A stretch of DNA of 6,173 nt from Candidatus Nomurabacteria bacterium (GTDB taxonomy: Bacteria; Patescibacteriota; Minisyncoccia; Phycocordibacterales; UBA9973): assembly GCA_023267415.1 (NCBI GenBank), contig JAHFNM010000037.1:1-6173 (forward strand), given 5' to 3'. A program made the position numbers and the translations under genes. Positions 1 to 5,694 of the stretch are shown here, piece by piece. Under the pieces are notes generated by a model. The model saw nothing but the letters and a program-made list of their open reading frames with translations, ran no database searches and had not been told where the DNA came from. Position 1 is the stretch's first letter. Each line of letters opens with the position of its first letter.

Positions 1-467
1 TCGTAAGTAAAAAGTTCAGCTTCGTCGAACCAGTGTGCGATTTCCTGTTCTGCTTCTGCTGCATCTCCTGATGCATGGATAAGGTATGGAATACCAACTT
101 TGTTCGCATCTGCATGCGCATAGCTCATGTGTGAATAATCTCCGCGAATTGTCCCTGGAAGAGCTGATTTTGGCTCAGTTGCACCTACCATCTTGCGAAC
201 AAGACCGGCAGCCTCCACACCTTCGAGAACCATTGCGAGTACTGGACCGTTTTCCATCATAGAGACGGTCATATCCATGACCTCTTGGCCTCGGCGAGTA
301 GCAACCTTTCCGATCGTCTCATAGTGGTGATGAAATTGATCTGCCGTAGGCTTGATGAGCTTTGCTCCGACAAGCTTCAATCCAACTCGTTCAAAACGAG
401 AAAAGATCTCGCCGACAATTCCGCGTTGCATTGCGTCCGGTTTGAAGATGATAAGGGTTCGTTCCAT
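1..467 (-). CDS. ndk: Nucleoside-diphosphate kinase, 3' end cut by window edge
   Basis: This enzyme moves the terminal phosphate from ATP to nucleoside diphosphates through a phosphohistidine intermediate, supplying NTPs and dNTPs in the cytosol. The frame opens with MERTLIIFKPDA, the family's N-terminal strand with the ATP-contacting lysine (K9). It continues with a GTIRGDY segment (105-111) and reaches the catalytic histidine in YLIHASG (H131), followed by the usual EAEQEIAHWF helix. 155 residues are visible before the window ends. From the RGD-type arginine (R108) to H131 is 23 residues, against about 13 in E. coli Ndk, so there is an insert of about 10 residues. The start at 467 gives the canonical N-terminus; an in-frame ATG at 473 would add only Met-Lys. 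Neither has a Shine-Dalgarno sequence. A promoter lies just upstream at 506-534. Family assignment is secure; the insert's effect is unknown. Confidence 0.96.
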   Translation of the reverse strand, partial: MERTLIIFKPDAMQRGIVGEIFSRFERVGLKLVGAKLIKPTADQFHHHYETIGKVATRRGQEVMDMTVSMMENGPVLAMVLEGVEAAGLVRKMVGATEPKSALPGTIRGDYSHMSYAHADANKVGIPYLIHASGDAAEAEQEIAHWFDEAELFTY

Positions 468-505
468 TTTCATATATTCTAATATATTAGGTTAATAGTG
501 CCCCG

Positions 506-534
506 ATACTAGCAGAAAAAAGCCATTTTTACAA
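506..534 (-). promoter_or_regulatory. Sigma70-type promoter for ndk, extended -10
   Basis: Read on the minus strand, a -35 box TTGTAA (529-534) is separated by exactly 17 bp from a -10 box TAGTAT (506-511). The -10 is preceded by TGC, giving a TGn extended -10. The expected transcription start is near 499, leaving a leader of about 26-32 nt before ndk. The -35 box lies only two bases from the T-run of the upstream gene's terminator. Confidence 0.6.
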
Positions 535-536
535 AT

Positions 537-567
537 AAAAAAACCGCTGAATCATCAGCGGTGTTTT
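537..567 (-). terminator. Rho-independent terminator of the 126-aa membrane protein gene
   Basis: A perfect 7-bp GC-rich stem (CCGCTGA at 544-550, TCAGCGG at 555-561) encloses a 4-base loop. On the minus strand the stem is followed by seven T residues (plus-strand A run 537-543). It lies about 13-20 bp past the stop codon of the gene ending at 580. A shorter T run on the other side (564-567) could allow weak activity on the plus strand. Confidence 0.8.
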
Positions 568-579
568 GATAGGGATAGG

Positions 580-960
580 TTACAGATTTTCGAGGGAAAG
601 CAGTTTTTCGCGGCAATCATCGATATAATTTTGCCAATCCTGGATCGCTTTTGACAAACGATCCTTTTCGCTTTTCTTGAATGAATCAATATCTTTCTGA
701 GAGGGTTGATACAACCACAAAGACAAAGGGCCCGGAACAATATTTCCTAATGCTGCTCCAAAAAAGGCTGTAAATAAAACCGCGGTAATAATGAGAACGC
801 TTTCTATTCTCCCAAAAGCATTTTCCGCCGGAGCTATCCACAAAGCAAGTTTTGCTACAAGATAACCCATAGGTGCAAAAATCAGTGAATGTTCAAGCCT
901 GCTCAGTATGCGGCCTTTTGTTGTGTGCAGGAAGACACCTACCTTTAGTTCTTTTTTCAT
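580..960 (-). CDS. Small membrane protein, two predicted helices, unknown function
   Basis: I do not recognise this 126-residue protein. A basic N-terminus (MKKELK) is followed by a first hydrophobic segment at about 26-43 (ending LALWIAP) and a second at about 53-75 (SVLIITAVLFTAFFGAALGN). A charged C-terminal part (about 86-126) looks helical and may form a coiled coil. With a positive N-terminus and two crossings, both ends would be cytoplasmic. It has its own promoter (979-1006) and terminator (537-567), so it is probably transcribed alone between the large ATPase gene and ndk. The predicted leader is only about 12 nt and has no Shine-Dalgarno sequence. That it is a real gene rests on clean promoter and terminator placement plus sensible topology. 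A role with the neighbouring ATPase is possible but not shown. Confidence 0.8.
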   Translation of the reverse strand: MKKELKVGVFLHTTKGRILSRLEHSLIFAPMGYLVAKLALWIAPAENAFGRIESVLIITAVLFTAFFGAALGNIVPGPLSLWLYQPSQKDIDSFKKSEKDRLSKAIQDWQNYIDDCREKLLSLENL

Positions 961-978
961 AAGTATATGATTTTCTGC

Positions 979-1006
979 ATTATATCACATTCTTAAATTA
1001 ATGCAA
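979..1006 (-). promoter_or_regulatory. Promoter of the 126-aa membrane protein gene, consensus extended -10
   Basis: On the minus strand there is a perfect TATAAT (979-984) directly preceded by TGA, a full TGn extended -10. A weak -35 TTGCAT (1001-1006) lies 16 bp upstream. The expected transcription start is near 972, about 12 nt before the ATG at 960. The -35 region lies inside the palindrome at 1002-1015, so the promoter may be repressible. Confidence 0.75.
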
Positions 1007-1024
1007 TTAATTGCACTGCATTAA
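998..1024. promoter_or_regulatory. Nested palindrome, candidate operator
   Basis: The 14-bp sequence TGCAATTAATTGCA (1002-1015) is a perfect palindrome overlapping the -35 of the 126-aa gene's promoter. A second inverted pair, TTAATGCA (998-1005) and TGCATTAA (1017-1024), surrounds it. The twofold symmetry and position fit a binding site for a dimeric repressor; no regulator is visible in the window. Confidence 0.4.
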
Positions 1025-1050
1025 AAAAGACCACACGGTGTGGTCTTTTT
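1023..1050 (-). terminator. Rho-independent terminator of the TraG-like ATPase gene
   Basis: A 7-bp stem (GACCACA 1029-1035, TGTGGTC 1039-1045) with a 3-base loop is extended by A/T pairs on both sides (A run 1023-1028, T run 1046-1050). On the minus strand it ends in TTTTTT. The hairpin begins inside the gene's TAA stop codon (1049-1051), so there is no 3' spacer. The flanking A/T runs would let it work in both directions, though no plus-strand gene converges on it. Confidence 0.85.
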
Positions 1051-3799
1051 AGTTCTGCGCTGCTCGGTAGCGCCCCATGATTTCCTCTTCAACCTCTGCC
1101 CTGTCGCGTCCGAATTTGAGGTATGAAAGTTCTTTGATCTTGTCTACTACGGCAGTGTTGCCACGCGATGGGAATGGCGTGTGGCTATTGAACGGCTTGA
1201 CCGGCATGCCGTTGACCAGCATCTTGATGTAACAGTTAAGGTTGTCCAGCTTGATTATGTCGGCAGCGGAGAATGTCGGCTCGAGCTGCTTGGCGAAGAT
1301 GTCGGCATTCTCCGGAGAGACGCGATGGATAGCCATAGAGCCCACGTTGCCAAAGATGGCGTCGCGGATGCGGTCGTCGAGCTGTTCCACGTATTGATGC
1401 GCCACATTGAGCGAGAGGCGGTATTTGCGGGCCTCGGAGAGAATCGATTCGATCGAGCTGGTAGTGATGTTTTGGAATTCATCGATATAGAGATAGAAGT
1501 CGTTCATTGGCTGACCGAACATATCTACGCGAGAGAGTGCGGCCATCTGGATCTTTCCGACAAGAATGAGACCAATAAGGTTCGAATTGATCTCGCCGAG
1601 GCGACCCTTCGAAAGATTGACCAGAAGGATCTTTTTTTCGTCCATGATCTTGCGGAAATTGAATACGGATTCCTGCTGAGCGATGACCGGACGCATAATG
1701 TCGTTCGAAACGAATACGTCGAATTTGTTCGTGACATACGGCACGAAGTTTGCGAGCGACTGCTCCCCTGTCGTCTTCTCGGCGTTCTCCCAGAATTGTT
1801 TGATGATCGGATTCTTGCAGCGCGAAAGCTTGAGGTCGCGGAAAGACTTGTCGGCCAGCACGCGCCCTATCTCAAGAAGCGTAGAACCTGATGCCGGATC
1901 TTCCATCACCAAAAGTGCTGAGTTGCGGAAGTATTGTTCGAACGCCGGACCTCCAGCCGTCTTCATATCGAAGAGCTTATTGAATATGGCGAGAAGTTCG
2001 TTGACGACGAACGTTTTCTGTTCAGGATATCGCTCATCGTATTCAAGCATGTTGAGACCCATCGGACGCGCCGTGTATGCGGGATCGAAATAGATCACGT
2101 CATCGATGCGCTCCTTCGGAATGTTTGCCAAAATTTCTTGTATGTCAGTGCCGTGCGGATCGATGAAGCAGCATCCATCGCCGTTCTGGATGTCTTGAAT
2201 GATCATGTTCTTGAGGAACACCGTCTTACCGGTTCCCGTCTGACCGATGACATAGAAATGCCGCATGCGATCTTCGCGCGACATGTATATAGGCTTGTTG
2301 CCTCCGCGATATTCGTTGTAGCCAAGAAGAATGCCTCGATCCGGCATAGTGCTTGGAATTTCGAGCGGAGCTGGAGCGGCTGCGGCCTTTGCCTGCTTGA
2401 GCTGAGGCATTTTGTCTATACCATATGGGAAATGAAACACGGTCGAAAGCTCTTTCAAATTGAGCGGGATCGACTGATCACTATTGAACAGGCGGTATGA
2501 AAATTCGTGCACGAGAGAACGCAGGTCGGAGCCGTGCACGCGATTCCAGCTAAAGCTGTTGCGTCCCGCTTCGGTGAATTGATTGAACGCAGATTCGAGT
2601 TCGGAGAGAATGGCAGACGAGCGCGCGGTGGTCTCGGCCGAGGCCACGATGCGGATGTTGGCCGCCATCATGGTGGACTTGAGCTTCTCGGTGATGAATT
2701 CCACCGCGCGCTCGTCCACTTTGTGTTCCTCTTCCTCTTTCGGCTTGGCGCCAAACACGAGCTCCTTGCCCACCTTCAAGAATTCCTTACCGATCTGGCG
2801 TCCGATGCTTCGCGCAGTTTTGACCGAATATCCCCGCTTCACATCGTCGAGTACGAGCTGAAACTTTCGCATAAGTGCGTCGTCTTCAGGACAGAGCACA
2901 AATTGAATGGCCGCACCTTCCCCCTCGGCTTTGAGTTTGGAAAAAGCGTTTAGGATGATGTTCATCGGATCATGATCGAACGAATCATATGTCTTGATCG
3001 GAAATATATCCTGCTGTGCGAAGCGTGCGTACGAACCCATAGCGGTCTCGCGTCCCTCGGTAAAGACGTTGTAGTCGTCGGTCACCTCGGTGAGCTTGGC
3101 ATCAGGTTGGACGGCAAGAAGCTGTTTTTCAAAGAGATCCACTTTGCCCGATGGAACGGCTGCGTAGATAGTGAATTGTTCGCTGTTGTTCGCAAGTGCG
3201 ATCTCAAGGGTGAAATGGCTCTTGTCTTTGTTCTCGCGTCCAAATCCGACCGAGTGCATACCGGCATAGAACTGTTCCATCGAGGAGAGCAGTTCCTTCA
3301 TGCTCTTTTTCTTACCTTCTTCCACTTCCGGCAAGGTGATCTCAAAAAGCTTGGCGTCGAGCGAGCGGAAGAGTGTGGTCGACTCTTTCAATCCAGGAAT
3401 AGTGCCCGTGGCTTGCAGGTATTGCACTAAGAAGCGATGAAAATCGTCGTCCACATGCGGATTGTTCATACCCGAGGCAATATCGAGTGCGTTTTTGACC
3501 CCTTTTGCAAGTAGGATGCCGAGCAATTCTTCCATGATTGCATCATGCTGCTCTGGCTTGAGGCGAAGGACGAATTGATCTTGTTCCTTGGCCGGCATCT
3601 GCACACTCTTATGCAAGACTTGATCTGCCGGAATCTCTTTGTATGCGCGGATCGTCTCATCGGCGATCTGTTCGCGAGATTTTTCCTGACCGCTTGCTTG
3701 CAGAGCTTTCTCTTGTTCCGTCACTTGCGCGCGCAAAAAAGCGATCTCTTCTTCTGCAGAGCGGAATTGGGGTATGGGTTTTGCTTCAAAACTTTCCAT
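1049..3799 (-). CDS. Soluble TraG/VirD4/HerA-superfamily ATPase, type IV secretion-like
   Basis: This 916-residue protein belongs to the DNA- or protein-pumping P-loop ATPases of conjugation and type IV secretion. The C-terminal motor (about 485-890) has Walker A GQTGTGKT (519-526), a CCFIDPHGTD strand (543-552) typical of TraG/HerA ATPases, Walker B FYLYIDEFQ (768-776, D773 E774) and a following ARKYRLSLNVAHQ segment (790-802). The N-terminus has a possible coiled coil (about 16-40). Residues 150-310 form a module I associate with patescibacterial secretion-type ATPases (FEITLPE, AMGSYARF, DHDPMNIILNAF). An Ala/Pro linker (471-478) precedes the motor. No transmembrane helix is seen in the 916-residue form, unlike classical VirD4, so it would need a membrane partner to act at the envelope. 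The start at 3799 is chosen because a promoter -10 lies at 3816-3821; starts at 3829 or 3895 would lie upstream of that promoter's predicted transcription start. No other secretion genes are present. Motor assignment is firm; substrate and role are unknown. Confidence 0.92.
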   Translation of the reverse strand: MESFEAKPIPQFRSAEEEIAFLRAQVTEQEKALQASGQEKSREQIADETIRAYKEIPADQVLHKSVQMPAKEQDQFVLRLKPEQHDAIMEELLGILLAKGVKNALDIASGMNNPHVDDDFHRFLVQYLQATGTIPGLKESTTLFRSLDAKLFEITLPEVEEGKKKSMKELLSSMEQFYAGMHSVGFGRENKDKSHFTLEIALANNSEQFTIYAAVPSGKVDLFEKQLLAVQPDAKLTEVTDDYNVFTEGRETAMGSYARFAQQDIFPIKTYDSFDHDPMNIILNAFSKLKAEGEGAAIQFVLCPEDDALMRKFQLVLDDVKRGYSVKTARSIGRQIGKEFLKVGKELVFGAKPKEEEEHKVDERAVEFITEKLKSTMMAANIRIVASAETTARSSAILSELESAFNQFTEAGRNSFSWNRVHGSDLRSLVHEFSYRLFNSDQSIPLNLKELSTVFHFPYGIDKMPQLKQAKAAAAPAPLEIPSTMPDRGILLGYNEYRGGNKPIYMSREDRMRHFYVIGQTGTGKTVFLKNMIIQDIQNGDGCCFIDPHGTDIQEILANIPKERIDDVIYFDPAYTARPMGLNMLEYDERYPEQKTFVVNELLAIFNKLFDMKTAGGPAFEQYFRNSALLVMEDPASGSTLLEIGRVLADKSFRDLKLSRCKNPIIKQFWENAEKTTGEQSLANFVPYVTNKFDVFVSNDIMRPVIAQQESVFNFRKIMDEKKILLVNLSKGRLGEINSNLIGLILVGKIQMAALSRVDMFGQPMNDFYLYIDEFQNITTSSIESILSEARKYRLSLNVAHQYVEQLDDRIRDAIFGNVGSMAIHRVSPENADIFAKQLEPTFSAADIIKLDNLNCYIKMLVNGMPVKPFNSHTPFPSRGNTAVVDKIKELSYLKFGRDRAEVEEEIMGRYRAAQN

Positions 3800-3815
3800 G
3801 GGATTACGTTCGTAC

Positions 3816-3824
3816 AGTATAACA
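3816..3824 (-). promoter_or_regulatory. Extended -10 promoter of the TraG-like ATPase gene
   Basis: On the minus strand TATACT (3816-3821) matches the -10 consensus at 5 of 6 positions and is preceded by TGT (3822-3824), giving a TGn extended -10. No good -35 box is found at 17 bp (TTCTTT). The expected transcription start is near 3809, only about 10 nt before the ATG at 3799, with no Shine-Dalgarno sequence. Confidence 0.55.
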
Positions 3825-3844
3825 GGCATAACAAAGAAAAAGAA

Positions 3845-3873
3845 TTGACAGCACACTGCGGAAATACGACAAT
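3845..3873 (+). promoter_or_regulatory. Promoter of the lysine-rich protein gene, predicted leaderless
   Basis: A perfect TTGACA (3845-3850) is followed after exactly 17 bp by GACAAT (3868-3873), a 4 of 6 match to TATAAT. The usual start point 7 bp downstream falls at 3880, the A of the ATG itself, so the mRNA would be leaderless. The -35 abuts the -35 region of the divergent ATPase promoter; only 80 bp separate the two start codons. Confidence 0.6.
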
Positions 3874-3879
3874 AGACGC

Positions 3880-4329
3880 ATGCCAAAGATCTCAAATGAA
3901 GAATGGAATCGGCTTGCGGAAAAGAATGCCCGACACGCAGCCCTTATCCATGTCGAAACCGGAAACGCGAAGAAGATAGCCGAGGTCTTTGCCGATGTAC
4001 CAGTGCTCAAAACACTTGAATTTCTCTTCAAGCTCGCCGAGAAGCATCGCAAGGAGCGCAAAATGAAAAAGGTGCAGACCATCCTTGAAGCCGTTGCCCT
4101 CATCGACCGCGAAACAGGCGAAGAAACCGATGTAGTCTTGCAGAGCAAAGGCTCGGGTAAAAACCAGGATACATCCGTGTTTGTCGGCAGGCTCACTCCC
4201 GCACAAGTGTTTGGCACGCCGATCGAGAAGAAAAAGCATGGGATCAAGGCTCTCAAGCCGATAAAAAGAAAAGCTGTCAAAGCAAAGAAACCCTCGGCAA
4301 AAAAGGCAGTCAAAAAATCCCGCATCTAA
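3880..4329 (+). CDS. Protein with lysine-rich tail, unknown, possible nucleic-acid binder
   Basis: I do not recognise a family. The 149-residue protein begins MPKISNEEWNRLAEKN and has a probably helical, highly charged N-terminal part (about 5-75, including a KHRKERKMKK basic patch at 55-64). A mixed middle stretch (78-115) is followed by a tail at 117-149 in which 16 of 33 residues are Lys or Arg, in an Ala/Lys/Pro pattern (KAVKAKKPSAKKAVKK) like histone H1-type tails. Such tails usually bind nucleic acid or ribosomes; that is inference here. It is the only plus-strand gene. It has a TTGACA promoter ending at its ATG and a perfect terminator that includes its stop codon. It shares an 80-bp divergent promoter region with the TraG-like ATPase, which hints at, but does not show, joint function. 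The overlapping minus-strand frames lack such signals. Confidence 0.85.
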   Translation: MPKISNEEWNRLAEKNARHAALIHVETGNAKKIAEVFADVPVLKTLEFLFKLAEKHRKERKMKKVQTILEAVALIDRETGEETDVVLQSKGSGKNQDTSVFVGRLTPAQVFGTPIEKKKHGIKALKPIKRKAVKAKKPSAKKAVKKSRI

Positions 4330-4342
4330 TGCGGGATTTTTT
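4312..4342. terminator. Bidirectional rho-independent terminator between convergent genes
   Basis: A perfect 14-bp stem is formed by AAAAAATCCCGCAT (4312-4325) and ATGCGGGATTTTTT (4329-4342) around a 3-base loop. The TAA stop of the lysine-rich gene (4327-4329) lies within the loop and first stem base, so the coding sequence runs into the hairpin. With six A and six T on either side it can stop transcription both from this gene and from map, which reads towards it from the right. Confidence 0.92.
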
Positions 4343-4430
4343 CTGTCATGCCGGACCACGATCCGGCATCCATTCGTATTTGGAGTAAATTCACATGGAT
4401 CCCGGCTCGGAGGCCGGGATGACACAAAAA
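4338..4430. repeat. REP/BIME-like inverted-repeat element with two hairpins
   Basis: Outer arms TTTTTCTGTCATGCCGG (4338-4354) and 4414-4430 are inverted repeats matching at 15 of 17 positions. Inside are two perfect 8-bp hairpins with 6-base loops: ATGCCGGA/TCCGGCAT (4348-4369) and ATCCCGGC/GCCGGGAT (4399-4420), separated by 29 AT-richer bases. This doublet is typical of extragenic palindromic repeats found in many copies per genome. It fills the space between two convergent genes, overlaps the T-run of the preceding terminator and ends at the base before the map stop codon. No flanking target duplication or transposase is seen. It could be spread by a REP-associated transposase elsewhere in the genome. 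Confidence 0.75.
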
Positions 4431-5204
4431 TTACACTAAAGTTAGTATTTCGTACCCCGTTTCTGTAATAAGGATTGTATGCTCAAAATGCGCAGCGCAA
4501 GAACCATCAACCGTCTTCATACTGTATCCGTCGCTTCCCTCAATAACTTCGTCGGAACCTAGCGTGAGCATGGGCTCGATTGCCACAACCATTCCGGGAA
4601 CGAGAAGTTCTCCTGTTCCCTTTCGGCCATAGTTTGGAATGTATGGATCTTCATGGATCGCGCGGCCCACGCCGTGACCTGCCAGAGCTTTGACTACGCC
4701 ATATTTTCCAGCTTTCTTTGCAAATGATTCCACTGCATGACCAATGTCCCCTGTGCGTGCACCAGGAACGATTGCTTCAAGCGCTACGGCGAGCGATTCG
4801 CGAGTTACCTGAATGAGCTTGGCCTTGTCTTTCGCAACGTCGCCCACAGGCACAGTGACGGCATGATCGGTAAAGAGTCCGTCGTGTTTGATGCCAAGAT
4901 CGAGTGAAACGACATCACCCTCTTTAAGGATGATCTTTGCTGTCGGAATGCCGTGAACCACGACATTATTCACTGAAACAATGAGGGCCGCAGGATATGG
5001 AGTGCGGTGGCCGGCTGGCTTATAGCCCAAAAAGGCCGGAGTGTCTCCCATCTCCTTGATGCGCTTCTGAGCCAACTCTTCAAGTTCCATGGCCGAAATG
5101 CCCGGCCGCACGAGTGCTGCAGCCTCGGCAAGAACCATGGCAAGGTGCTTCCCTCCCTCGCGAAGCTTCTCTATTTCTGATGGAGTCTTAATTATTACGG
5201 ACAT
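4431..5204 (-). CDS. map: Methionine aminopeptidase, type I
   Basis: This cytosolic metalloenzyme removes the initiator methionine from nascent proteins whose second residue is small. The 257-residue length is normal for the bacterial type I enzyme. All five metal ligands are present by alignment with E. coli MetAP: D102 and D113 (LDLGIKHDGLFTDHA), H177 (AGHGVG), E210 (AIEPML) and E241 (FEHTIL). The substrate-binding histidines H84 (VHGIP) and H184 (AIHEDP) are also present. I chose the start at 5204 (MSVIIKTPSEIEKLREGG), the standard family N-terminus; the frame stays open to an ATG at 5282, but that would lie inside a hairpin and add 26 atypical residues. There is no Shine-Dalgarno sequence. 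The promoter is unclear: weak -10-like TATGCT (5231-5236) or TGn-TAATTT (5215-5220) without a good -35. Transcription probably ends at the bidirectional terminator 4312-4342. Confidence 0.97.
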   Translation of the reverse strand: MSVIIKTPSEIEKLREGGKHLAMVLAEAAALVRPGISAMELEELAQKRIKEMGDTPAFLGYKPAGHRTPYPAALIVSVNNVVVHGIPTAKIILKEGDVVSLDLGIKHDGLFTDHAVTVPVGDVAKDKAKLIQVTRESLAVALEAIVPGARTGDIGHAVESFAKKAGKYGVVKALAGHGVGRAIHEDPYIPNYGRKGTGELLVPGMVVAIEPMLTLGSDEVIEGSDGYSMKTVDGSCAAHFEHTILITETGYEILTLV

Positions 5205-5258
5205 TGTAAAGCACAAATTACCATTAATTAAGCATAAAGTCGAATCTGGCACCTCTCG

Positions 5259-5318
5259 CCCCGTTGGAAATTTGATATGCATTCGATATCAAACTTTCCG
5301 ACTGGGGTTGTTTTTATG
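5259..5318 (+). other. Long hairpin with terminator-like T-run on the plus strand
   Basis: On the plus strand, arms 5259-5278 and 5286-5307 form about 20 base pairs (including G-U pairs) with two single-base bulges around a 7-base loop. Its core is TTTGATAT (5271-5278) pairing with ATATCAAA (5286-5293), its base CCCC (5259-5262) with GGGG (5304-5307). TTGTTTTT follows at 5308-5315. This is the shape of a rho-independent terminator for plus-strand RNA, yet no plus-strand gene lies upstream. On the minus strand it has no T-run and would lie in the leader or spacer before map. It may stop antisense RNA, act as an operator or leader structure for map, or be a repeat. Confidence 0.6.
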
Positions 5319-5331
5319 ATGATAGCCATAA

Positions 5332-5694
5332 CTACTTTTTCGCTTCGTCTTCAGTGATTGTTTCTGCCGGAGCATCAATATTGTTTGCCCAATCAACCAA
5401 ACCGGCAACACTATTTTTTTCCGGATGCTTTTGCAGATCTTTTTCCCGTTCGGTCAATCTACGTAGCCAGTAAAAATCAGCAAAAATTCCAATAACCGAT
5501 CTTTCAAGGGGAGAAGCTTTCGGATCATCCATTCTTTTATTGCCGAGATAGAAAACAACCAGCAAAACAACGCACGCTAGACCAATATACAAAATGGACT
5601 TAGGACTGATCCCGCCTGCCGCCTTCAAAGCAACCAAGACAAAAACTGTCAGAATGGCCACATTAATAACAAGATTTGTCCTTTTTGCATTCAT
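5332..5694 (-). CDS. Small membrane protein, two predicted helices, unknown function
   Basis: I do not recognise this 120-residue protein. It has two hydrophobic segments, about 7-24 (NLVINVAILTVFVLVALKA) and 33-50 (SILYIGLACVVLLVVFYL), joined by a short Gly/Pro loop. A soluble part of about 70 residues follows, with a mixed-charge stretch (FYWLRRLTEREKDLQKHPEK, 74-93) and an acidic end (ETITEDEAKK). The ATG at 5694 lies 5 bp after the UMP kinase stop, without a Shine-Dalgarno sequence, so the two are probably co-transcribed and translation may be coupled. It ends in TAG, the only TAG stop in the window. It resembles the 126-aa protein at 580-960 in layout (two N-terminal helices, soluble C-terminus), but I see no convincing sequence similarity. 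Confidence 0.78.
   Translation of the reverse strand: MNAKRTNLVINVAILTVFVLVALKAAGGISPKSILYIGLACVVLLVVFYLGNKRMDDPKASPLERSVIGIFADFYWLRRLTEREKDLQKHPEKNSVAGLVDWANNIDAPAETITEDEAKK

Noticed and set aside
1181..2500. Plus-strand open frames of 236 and 188 codons antisense to the TraG-like ATPase
   Set aside because: They mirror the codon structure of the real gene, show no recognisable domains and lack promoter and start signals.
3800..3895. Upstream start of the TraG-like gene at 3895 (or 3829), which would add a hydrophobic segment resembling a membrane anchor
   Set aside because: The added residues are translated across a clear extended -10 promoter and would overlap the start of the divergent gene. 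The start at 3799 fits the predicted transcript. A TM anchor by this route is therefore unlikely, though not excluded.
3892..4425. Long minus-strand open frames (3892-4425 and 3804-4325) opposite the lysine-rich gene
   Set aside because: One begins inside the REP-like element and reads through a terminator, giving a peptide typical of translated palindromic repeats. Neither has promoter or start signals, while the plus-strand gene has both promoter and terminator.
4338..4430. The inverted-repeat element as a complete insertion sequence or MITE with target-site duplication
   Set aside because: It encodes no transposase and has no clear direct duplication at its borders. The outermost T/A bases belong partly to the adjacent terminator.
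5205..5282. Extended start of map at 5282
   Set aside because: The extra 26 residues do not resemble MetAP N-termini and the ATG lies within the long hairpin; the family N-terminus starts at 5204.
5271..5293. The TTTGATAT...ATATCAAA core as a XerCD dif or phage attachment site
   Set aside because: The arms are 8 bp around a 7-bp centre rather than the 11-6-11 dif layout, and no recombinase or integrated element is nearby. The longer outer stem fits an RNA hairpin better.
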